A stretch of 31,670 nucleotides of DNA from Apostichopus californicus (taxonomy: Eukaryota > Echinodermata > Holothuroidea > Aspidochirotida > Stichopodidae): positions 9,326 through 40,995 of the forward strand of contig JAIPMN010001354.1 of NCBI GenBank assembly GCA_020650975.1, in the 5' to 3' direction. The notes beneath the pieces are model-generated. The model had not been told where the DNA came from. It saw only the letters and a program-made list of their open reading frames with translations, and did no database searches. How positions within the stretch are numbered: position 1 is the stretch's first letter; every line of letters starts with the position of its first letter. Both the position numbers and the translations under genes were made by a program. Shown here one piece after another: positions 16,836-28,300 of the stretch.

Positions 16836-19356
16836 TTATTTTCCAATCTCTTACGAGCAAACTAAGGAAGAATTTATGACAGTAATAAAACCTTAATAAG
16901 GTTTACGTGTCACCTGAGTCACTGAGCTTCAATAATGAGGTACAGTGCGCTCCATAATTTAATTCCTTAATATTAACAGACTGAAAACTTCGGTCTCAGA
17001 AACTTCAAGTTTGTGCTGCTAACAACATTTTCCGCATATTTCACATAGTTTGCGTTCAGTCTTTGACCCAATCAACCAACCTCTGCTGCTACAGTGTTGA
17101 ACTTAAGCAACGATGGTTTTTTCGAGATACCTTTCTTTGCTTCCTTGGAAAGCTCGATTGGGTGTGCAACTGTACGACCTTCAATACCCTAATCGAGGTA
17201 GACTGTGTTGATTTTCAGCGGTTCATCAGCGGTCTGTCGGCCAGCTTCAGCCTGCCCGTAGGTTTAGCCTACAGTGTAAATGTAACGTCGGATCCAACAA
17301 TAAGCCATTTGGCTAACACAGGTAACACTTAAACGAAGTTTTGTAACAAGTCGAGTTGATGTGATAGGAATTATCATGTAATTTAACTTCAAGGACCAGG
17401 TTACACTGCAGTTTTTTTTGCGTTGGTCTGTCCATTGCATGGAATCCGTTACACTTGATCAGCATAACAATACAGTTAGGGCCTTGGCCTAGCTTGTTAG
17501 TTTTACCAACTTAGTCTTAGTTACGGTAGGAACAAGCTGAAATGTAAGTTCCTAGTACTCAGCCTAATCATATTTTAACTTCACGTATTTATCCGAATAA
17601 TCTTAGCACATTAGACGATGACCAGATGAATCGCTTTGACTTCTGTATCCAGAGTGATCAAAATAGTGTTCATATAACAAATATATATTAGGTGGCTAAA
17701 TATTAACAATAATATCAACAGAGACAAAGAGAGGTGGAGAGAGATGGGGAGGATTGGCTAGGCAAGGGGCAATTAGGATTGGTTACACCTCGTATGTTTT
17801 AACTTTATACCATGATTTCCAGTGGTGAGGGTCACTCAAGGCAAGTGTTAATTTCAGTAAAATGGTTTACCTAATATACATCAGGTATGTACGTTACACT
17901 GGCAATGAAGTTTTCATTCCAAATTAGCGACAGAAAGTGAAACAGTATATTTTGGTCATGTGTGGTTTCGGTAAAGTTGGACAGCCAACTTTTTAAGAAA
18001 TCATCTTTTAGTGTTGACATCTCTTAGCTACGAAATTGTCTGCAACATTAACCACGAAATTATGTGTGAAAGGTATGGAAGACATTTGTCATAGTAGACG
18101 TCTATTCACAATAGTATTTGTTAACATTAATAAGCCTCTAGAGGCTTGGAGCAATAATACCATGTATGCACTATGTATATTACCGCCTTCATGAGAGCAT
18201 GTATGTGTTTTGAGAATTGAACATTAAACCTGGCCATATTTATCAATTCAGGGAATGCAGTATATAGTTTTTTTCTACTTTATTTGACCTTTTAAATATT
18301 AGTAGTTCCAAGTTTGGTACAGGGAGCTGGTACTGTATTAGGTAAATAGTTCAAGCCTTCAACAGGTTATTTTTTTTAATGACATTTCCCATTTAGGAGT
18401 ATGAGTGCCTTGCATTCTGGTAGAAATAACAAGTGAATGTTTGGACTTTAAAATTTGGTTTATTTTACACCTGTCCAATCCCTAAAAATTCATATAAAAA
18501 AGTGCATACAGTACAATAATACAAACCTCATTGTTTAGTCATCTAACATTTTTTCTCCCCATGATAATTTCTCATATGTAAAGCAGTAATGCTTATGTTA
18601 AATCTTGTCAGGCATGATCAAGTGAATTATGAAAATTAAACTCTAATAACAAGGTTACAGTTCCATTATCTTTTGAGCAAAGAGAAAACAAAACAAAAGA
18701 ATGATAAAACAAAAGATTATAAAAGGAACTTGGATTTGTTGGTTCAACTTGGGCATGTATTGTACTATTGTCAAAATATAAAGTATATAAACTTAGTGCT
18801 GGGTCCTCTGTATTGGCATAGACGCTCGAACGTTTCAACCAATTGAACGGAAATTAGCTAAGAATTCCATTGCATTGTGCACAAGAAGTTCTCTACTGTA
18901 ACAAATCTCTGTCTTCTGTTTCAGAATTCCGTTCACGAAGTGGCTTTCTTTACTTGAATGATCCAGTGTATGTAACATACTGAACGTTTTTTTTTGTAAT
19001 ATTTGTTTTACTATGGCTGGTTAGACTTCTTGAAGCATCCCATCTTTGTCGTTCAAATTCAAAGTATGGTTACAGTACCTTGCCCAAAGTTATTAAATTT
19101 TAATTTCTTTGGAAGTGTTTATTCCTACTTCCTTTTATCAAAAATGTCCATTTGCAAGAAATAGAAACTAATCCAGCTTCAACCTGAAGTTGGTAAGAAG
19201 TTCAGCTAAACCAAGTGCATACAACTTTCAGCTCCCGGAATCAGCGTGATTAATTAAAAAACTGATAAATGCGTTCGATTCCGAAGTTGTTATCTCAGTT
19301 TGTAAACTGTCGATGCCAAGTTTTGCTCTGCCTGTTACTTTTCGAGTTTGAGAAAG
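16836..19356. other. 5' flank of SLC38A7; no gene recognised
   Basis: No recognisable coding exon. An 89-codon frame at 17063-17332 has no motif I know and no convincing splice context. The SLC38A7 promoter and any untranslated exons should lie here, but no TATA box or start site stands out. Confidence 0.4.
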
Positions 19357-22300
19357 ATGGGGTCTTTGAATGATGATGCATATGCTGAGAAAGAGAGCTT
19401 CCTAACCACCAGCACCGATTGCAACAGTAGCGACGAAAACGTTTCACTCCTTGGGAACGTATCCATACGTCCGTACCCACAAGCGCAGGAAGGAAGGACA
19501 TCTTTCCCAGGGGCTGTCTTTATTGTCGTCAACGCCTGCATCGGTGCAGGCATTCTTAACTTTCCGGCAGCTTACGCAGCCACGGGTGGCCCAGTGGCTG
19601 GAGTCATCGTACAACTGGTAAGTTGGAAGGGGGTGGGGGGGGGGGCGTTGGGGTCAAGTGGTTAAGGCAGTGCACTGGTGATCTAAGGGTTACAGGTTCG
19701 AACCCTGGCCAGATCATTGCGTTGTGTCCTTGGGCAAGGCACTTTATCTTCATTGCCTCTGTTCACCCAGGTGTATAAATGGGGACTTGCGAGGTAACTT
19801 GTAAATATAGTTGCGTGCGCCGGTTTTTGGCTGCACCCTATGGGAAGTACCCCAGGGGACACATGGTTGTGGTGCCCCAGGAGAGATTGATTGAATTGCG
19901 CACACTTTGGTGTGTAGGTGTGACAAGTTACCAATGACCAAGGCTAAGTTGTACACGCTATGGTACATTTAGCGCCTTTGAAAAATTTCTGTTGATTTTG
20001 GCGCTATATAAATGTCATCTGATTGATTGATTGATTGATTGGAGTAACCAGAATGTTGGTAAATTCTTGTTTTGCTGTTTTTAATAATATGCTATGTTAG
20101 TTATTGAGTCTCATGGGAGCTGTCCAGGAAGTCTTGGTACAAATAGGTCAGAATCCTGTTGTGTCAATAACACACGTGTGTGAGACCTACTGGGAGTATG
20201 GGGGGATACTATGAGGAAGATAAGACAACAAAACAGACCAGAACAGAAAGAAATAGAGAGAAAGTTGAAGTAGAGAGACAGTTGAAGTACACATGACACC
20301 CAGCATTATCAGTCCATTTCAATGGAGCATCTCTGTAACTAACTTCTTGCCTATATTTGTTGTCATAGCAACAAAAAGGGATTTTCCCCAAAACAACATT
20401 TCTAACAGTTCATTTCGATTAATTAAAGTTTTCAAAAGTCTAAGTCAAAAGGTTTCGTTAATGGGCTAAAATTGCAGATTTTAGAAACATAAATTTAGTA
20501 ATTTACTATTTAACAATATTTATGCTGAAGGTGTTATAAATAAATAAATAATATATAAATACCATATATTAAAGTGCTATTATCATGAAATAAAACATGC
20601 TCAAGAACACTGTACAAAAGAACCATTATATACCTGGAATATAAAATTACCAAACTTAAGAAAACCTAAAAGTAATAACAACAGCAATAAAAGTAAAAAA
20701 TTATATAAAGACAGGGTTATAAACCACAATAAAGAACATAAAACTATAAATATACATAAAAAATGGGCACAGTAATGTGAATAAAACAAGAATAAGATTA
20801 TATGTTAGATGTTCACTATATCATTTTGGTTCTTTTGCACTACCATGTTGTATTTTGATTTTGCATATTAAAAGAACTTTGTTGACAGGAGTATTTATAA
20901 CACCAAACAAACTGTGGACCGTGATGAATGTTACATTTAAACTGGATGTTATTACCATTTTACTTCCAGTAGCCCAAGCTGCTTGTAAGAGTCATAGTAA
21001 GTCACTTATTTCTGTAGGGGGAGGGGATGTACAGTTGTACACCACCTCCCTGACTACCTTTCACAAACCTTTAGTAAGGGAAACGTCTAGTCAACAGTTC
21101 TGCTTGTTTTGTTTTCACTTCTGGTTGTTTGTTTGTATCTTTGAATGTTAATATATCTTTTCCCAGTGACATTACAACAGAGGAGAGTGAGGAATTTGGT
21201 CTCCATGTAAATAACTAAAACCTGGTAAATAATGTACGTGATGTGTCGAATCCGATTTTAATGGTCCTACCTGAGAACGTGTATCCCTTGTTTGCTAAAA
21301 TTCACGACTGTCACGTTTTCACATACATACATGTGAGAGTCGAACAAAGAAACTTCGATAAATCATTTATGAGATCAAATGTCAAGTCATTTTTACAAAC
21401 TGTTTTTGAAATGTTTCTTTTGTTGTCTTTTGTCTTATCCGATGGCCTATCAGGTTCTTCTATTGTTTATCATCTGCTCTCTTCTCATCCTGGCTCTGTG
21501 TGCGGACATCAAGCGGTCATCTACCTACCAGGACGTCATATCCTCCATGTGCGGCAAACACGGCCGTATCTGCTGCGAGATATGCATCATCCTCTACTGT
21601 TTTGGAGCTTGTATCACGTTCCTTATCGTCATTGGCGACCAAACCGATTTGAGTAAGTTCAAATTTGGTGATTATTTTGAAAAAGAGCAACAAAAGAAGG
21701 ATAGTTTTTTTCTGAACATACTACTGCTATTAAACACCTGTATGGTTTAAAGTAATTTTGAAAAAGTGAGAGGACTTACCATGAAGCTCTTAAAAGGTAG
21801 AAGCCAAGAGTCATTTGATCACAGCAGGTATGAAAATGATATCTGCAGGGCACATTTAACACAGCTCACTCTTGGCATGAGGATATTTAATATGTATGTG
21901 ATTTAGGTTGGGGTCAAAGATCATAATTTCAGTTTATGTCCTTATAGTTTCTATAGTTGTTTTTCATATACATACTATTGCAAAAGTTAGGGTTACCATA
22001 TTTGTATTAAGTTTTAGTGATATATATTAATTTGTGTAAATTTGAAAAGTGGGACATTGTGTGCTTGGGAAGGGAAGGGGGGTCTGTGGGGGTGGGACAC
22101 CCTCCTCCATATCACTAAGCAACAATAATGCTAATTGTTAAAAAGGCTACTGGTTACAACTTTTTAGCCAATGTTAATCATAATATATATCTATATATTG
22201 CACTTTACATTAAAGGACATCTCAAAGCACTTTACATGGGACTATAGTTAAATACTATAAATTACAAATATAAGATACACACAGAGTAATAAAAGGCATA

Positions 22301-25300
22301 AAGTAGCCAAAGCAAAATCAGAAAATAAATCAATGAATAAAATTAATGAGACTAATGATAAGCAAGGTTAAGACAAATAAAAACAAAATCAGTCTTCAAA
22401 GTACATGATAAATAGAAGAGTTTTAGGTTGGGACTTAAAAAAGAATGAAAGGTTCTTAAAAGACGAAGTGGGCAGTGACAGGGCGTTCCATAGTCGTGGG
22501 GCACAAATATGAAATGCCCTCTCACCATAAAACTTAGATTTACTCAATGGCTGGTGAATGGGCCGGGGCTTTCCAGCGAGGAATGCGCCAACTACAACGC
22601 CATGCAAATAGATGATAGGTTTTCCCGCTAAGCTTGTGGGGCTAGTCTGCTGCCACCAATCGTGTTTGTATGTTGCAAACGATTGTCTCGTGCTCTAGAA
22701 ACGGTCACGTATCCTCATATAGTGACTGTGTAAGTACTAACTGTGTACGTTTGTTGGGTTTGCGCATCATAAAGACAGTGATAGGTAACAAAGACCTTTG
22801 GAAATCGAGACAGTTTAGTTTGCCGGCAGGACAATATACTTACCTCGCAAAAACGGGATTATCCCTTTTGAACCGGGGTCCTATGGTAACCCTAGCGTAA
22901 GTTGTGTTAAAACATTGATGTTATGTTAAATTTGTGGGACACAGAAAAACATCATCCTTGAATGAAGTACAGTATATCACTCTTAGTTAGATTGAGAGGA
23001 GTGTTCTGTAATTATTGAATAATTGTGTATCATTGAAATGTATAAATTTGCTTTTGATTTGATTTTTTTTTTTGGGTAATATTTTTCCAGTTTTGCAGAC
23101 TTTTTTGCCTGAAGATGTTGCTAAACAGTTTTGGGCCAAGAGACAGTTTATGATCTTCTTGTTAGGGACGTTTATACTCTATCCGTTATGCCTGCCAAAA
23201 AAAGTTGATTTCTTGAAGTATCCTAGGTAAGAAATTTCAGTTTCTACTTAATTCCTATTGTGCCATTTGAGAATTCTCATGTACAGTATATATATTTCTA
23301 CTTTTGGCATTGCATCACATAGTCACATATATCCACAGTGAAGGCATTTTAAACAATCCTGTGGGTTGGACTTCCGAAAGCAGAGGAGCCAACATGATAC
23401 CATTTGGCAATAAGCAATCATTTCTCTTTTTTTTTGGCAGTCTACAGTATTGTCAGGTTTGTGTTACAAAAAATGCTCCTCCTCTCAAGGCTCTCATAGC
23501 TCTCTCCCACCCATTTTTCTCCACACCTTTCTGTCTTTGTCTTTTGTCTTTGTCCTCCAGTTTATTCCCTACCACCTTCCCTTATTCCTCTCTTTGTCCC
23601 TCCACTGTTTATCTCCTACCTCTCCTCTTCCCCTGTTGGTTACTTTCTTTCTTCTCTCCATCCCTTGTCTACTAAACGCCTTACATCTATCTCTTTGTGT
23701 TCACCATGCTCATTAACCTGTCTGTATTCTGTGCATGTTTTTGTCGCTTCTGTTACTGTTACTTGTTATTTAGCCTTTGAAGAAGATCCTGCTAGGATCG
23801 AAACGCCAGGCCAACTTACTTTTACACACAAAAAATGCTGTTCAGTGTAACTGTATGTGACGCTTATTCCCAAATTGTATGTTCATTGGGTAGACCATTT
23901 GTAGAATTTTCAAAATTGAATCAGTAATTAACTGTTGTACGATAAACCAGCTGTTGGTAGGTGGGGTGCGAGGGGAAGGGGGTGAGTTGCTCCATAAACC
24001 AGCCACATTGGTTATGTCAATCAGTTGAAATTGCGAAGACAAAGGGATAATGATGCACAAAAGGTTGCTAGCAAAGGTACTACAATGTTCTTCTTTCTGT
24101 TATTATACCTCAAATAACATTACTGTCAATAAACCAGCCACGTTGGTTATGTCGATCAGTTGAAATTGCAGAGACAAAGGGATAATGATGCATAAGAGGT
24201 TGCTAGCAAAGGTACTTAAATGTTCTTCTTTCTGTTATTATGCCTCAAATAACATTATTTTCAATAATATGCAAGTGCAAACTTTTTAATCAAACTTTAA
24301 AACCTACTGAACAACTTAAAACATTCAGCTAAAAAATGGCTGTTTGCCCTAGGAATATGCATACAGGTCTATGAAAAATTCATTGATTCACCGTTCACAA
24401 TAAGCCGCACAAATATATGGTGAGAGTTCATGGAAGCGTACTACTTCCACGGTGAGAGCATATATATGTAGATGACCAGTTACAATAAGGCTTGAACCTT
24501 GTATTGTGTCATATTGGTACTTTCATTGTACTCACAGCCTCTGTGATGGTACTCTCATACACGAGATGGAAACAAATTCATGTACACACATGTGTAAACC
24601 TCTTTACTCATTCTAATTAAGTACTAATAACTCACATGCTGTACTCTAATATTTTGTAAACATGCCATTAATAACCCAAGAAATCTGGTTTCATTCAGGA
24701 TATGCTCCTAAAAATGTAGTTATGCATAATAAAAGTAAGAATACTTTTCGTTTATGAAATATGAATCGTTAATTTCCATTTGTCGTTTCATTTATCGGCA
24801 GTTCCGTGGGTGTGTTCGCTACGCTGTATGTCTGTGCGGTCATTATCCTCACTTACTATCTGAAGAAAGGAGCACACACACTTCACCCTACAACTCATAG
24901 TGACTACTCATGGACAAGAGGATTCGCAGCTGTTCCTACAATCTGCTTCGGTTTTCAGGTAAGATTAAATATCTCGAGGCGACAAGGTTGCTTGAAATGT
25001 GTCTGCTATTGACTTTTCTTATAAGCTTGCATAGGTGCAGATCCAAGTTTTCAAGAAGAGAGGGGTGTGGGTCTGGGTTGTTGGAAACAACTTGAGTTTT
25101 CCATTAAGGTGGGGGAGGGTGGGTCCTACCCGATACGCAATATCGCAGACATGAAATGGTGTATTTTTTTTGGTGGGTTGAAAGTGGAGGAGGGTTTTAT
25201 GCCCATGAATTGGCTCCTGTTTTTCCTTCCAGGGTTTTCAGTATACAGTCTGACACCACTGTATTTGATCTTTCTTTTATTTTTCTCCCGAAAATTCTTC

Positions 25301-28300
25301 ATTTGAGGACTGTAAATTGGAGTTACCTTAGATGACTGGCATTTTAATGATGAACCCAGTATTGTTAGAACTGTTGCAATAACATCATACAAAAATAAAC
25401 ACTTTGAAGATTTTTGATGTCGTTTACTCATTGGGCAATAATGAGGATTGCATTATTTGAATAAATGACAGCGTGTTTACACAATGGTTTGAACAAGGGG
25501 TTCGGAAGATCGATTCCGTACTTCCCGGAAAGATGATTTTATTCTTGCAAACAAGATGGTGTAGCTGCTCTGAATTTGTAGCTCTTTTGAATTTGCCTCG
25601 TCACCTGATCAGCTCACGAGGGGATGTTACCCTCTCTTAATTTCTACTCAACTCAAAATAAACCAGAGCTCTCGAAACTGATCAAGTTTCGTATCAGTTA
25701 GAACACTTTTACTTGATGTTGTATTCAAATAGAACCTGACCATTACTACAAGCCATAGGGTTATTAGATATATAAGATATTGATGTAGTCCTAGTAAGCG
25801 AAAGAGGGATAGGAGTATGGTTTTTTTTCCCTCAGCCTCCTGACCCTGCCCCGCCCTCCTGCACACACACACATTTTTGAGCTAGGATCAATAGGATGAA
25901 TCATTTGAATTAGAAATAACAGTGTTTGACATTGTCAAATGATCAATGATTTATATACCTTTTACCTATAAACTTTTAACTAATACATGTATACTCTTAC
26001 ATTAATAGAACAGTTACCAAGCTTCCTTCTTCCCTTTCGAAAGTCTCGCCACTCTTTCGTCGTTAAATGGGCTGCTTTCTATTGTTGAAGAGGGCTTGTT
26101 TTCTTTTCCACCTCAGTTCCCCTTTTATTACTCCGTGTTTTACTACGGCAGTGTTTTATGGAGTGGAAATAAAACTATTCGTACTGAAACTGAAGCAGAA
26201 AATAAAAGTTCAGATAAAATTACTCGAAACATTAGAAACACGAAGACTTAAAAACAAAACACAAAAATGAGGCTTAAAGTTTAATATATACCTTGCTGTC
26301 AGGTCATAATCACTATGTGAATGTATTAGACAGTTAAAACATTAACAAGGAGGATGAAGTATGTGATAACGCTTTGCACAATCATCTGCATTTGAGTTAG
26401 GACTTATACCGGGATATATGCATGTGATTAAGGATATCCTCGGATGTATCTTTTGATGAAAACTATACCAGCATTTAAGGATGTAACAGCGTGTGTGCTT
26501 TGATTTAGGATATACTAGAATATGTGTTTGATTTAGGATGTACTCGAATATATGTGTTTGATTTAGGATATACTCGCATATATGTGTTTGATTTAGGATA
26601 TACTAGAATATGTGTTTGATTTAGGATAAATTAGAATATAAGTTTGATTTAGGATATACTAGAATATGTGTTTGATTTAGGATATATACTCGAATATGTG
26701 TTTGATTTAGGTTATACTAGAATATGTGTTTGATTTAGGATAAACTCGAATATGTGTTTGATTTAGGATAAACTCGAATATGTGTTTGATTTAGGATATA
26801 CTAGAATATGTGTTTGATTTAGGATGTACTAGAATATGTGTTTGATTTAGGATATACTAGAATATGTGTTTGATTTAGGATAAACTAGAATATGTGTTTG
26901 ATTTAGGATATACTAGAATATGTGTTTGATTTAGGATATACTAGAATTTGTGTTTGATTTAGGATAAACTAGAATATGTGTTTGATTTAGGATATACTAG
27001 AATATGTGTTTGATTTAGAATATACTAGAATATGTGTTTGATTTAGGATAAATTAGAATATGTGTTTGATTTAGGATATACTAGAATATGTGTTTGATTT
27101 AGGATAAACTAGAATATATGTGTTTGATTTAGGATATACTAGAATATGTGTTTGATTTAGGATATACTAGAATTTGTGTTTGATTTAGGATAAACTAGAA
27201 TATGTGTTTGATTTAGGATAAACTAGAATATGTGTTTGATTTAGGATATACTAGAATATATGTGTTTGATTTAGGATATGCTATGAAATATGTGTCTGAG
27301 TAGGACTACATGTGTTTGCTCAATCAAAACATTACAATCCTAGTCTATACTACAGTAGGATTGTAATGTTTGATTCATTATGAGGATATGTTTGATTTAG
27401 GATACAGTGTGTGTGTGTTTAATTTAGGATCTAGACCACAATATTTGGTTGTTTTAGGATATGCTCATATATCCTATTTATAAATTTTATAATTTATACT
27501 GGAAATTGAAATTGAAAAATACTAGAAATTGAAAATTGATAAAAATATGTGTTTGATTATGACCAAAATGATTTTCTTTTTTCACCTGAATTTGTTTCAG
27601 TGTCATCTCAGCTCTGTGCCAGTCTACGCTAGCCTGAAACATCGGAATGTTAAACACTTCAGCCTTATCGTGTTGACGGCTATGTTGGTGTCTTCAGTAG
27701 CTTACATCCTGAGTGGCACATTTGGATACTTGACTTTTGGCTACGCTGTTTGTCCCGATATTTTAAGCACTTACTCGGCTAAGAATACCGCCATTTCCGT
27801 TGCGAGGGTATCGATCTTGGTGAACATGTTAACAACGTATCCAGTTTTACATTACTGTGGAAGGTAAAGAGAGATGTAGTCTGAAATAATGAATGAATGT
27901 ATGCATTCCTACATATTCATAAGTGTGATGTGATGTTACATAACTTTATGTAAAACTGTTACGTGTACATGTTATTTGAGTAGACCAATCAGAAGTGTCC
28001 AACCAGTGATATATAAGCAGTACACGAGGCATGTGCCTCCACTTCACTTTCCTACTTTCTGTCTCTAAGTTGTGTATCCGTGCTCGTTATATTTATGTTA
28101 TTTATTGTAAATATATATACGTTGAAGTCAGAGACTTGTTATGTTCTTCTTTGATATGTCCACCCAAGTCAGAAACATTACATATGCAAGATTCGTTTTT
28201 GATAATAGTTGCCTACCATTAGGATGAAGAAGTTAAGTGCATTGGCTGCATGTTGTAGAATTTTGTGTAAGGTACTTTTACCCATAATTGAATACTGCTC

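Noticed and set aside
17063-17332. 89-codon open frame in the intergenic region
   Set aside because: No recognisable domain, no clear splice sites or start context, and length is within chance expectation.
19652-19720. Functional tRNA gene on the plus strand
   Set aside because: The boxes are good, but no proper acceptor stem forms and the sequence continues into a SINE core and (TGAT)n tail.
20777-21151. 124-codon open frame in SLC38A7 intron 1
   Set aside because: No motif or homology that I recognise; it lies between well-phased exons and would disrupt a conserved membrane segment.
23304-23716. Leu/Ser/Phe-rich open frames in intron 3
   Set aside because: Produced by the pyrimidine-rich tract; exons 3 and 4 join in phase without it.
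26067-26270. 67-codon frame in intron 4, considered as a LINE remnant
   Set aside because: No reverse-transcriptase block could be recognised and the Lys-rich end is AT-composition driven.
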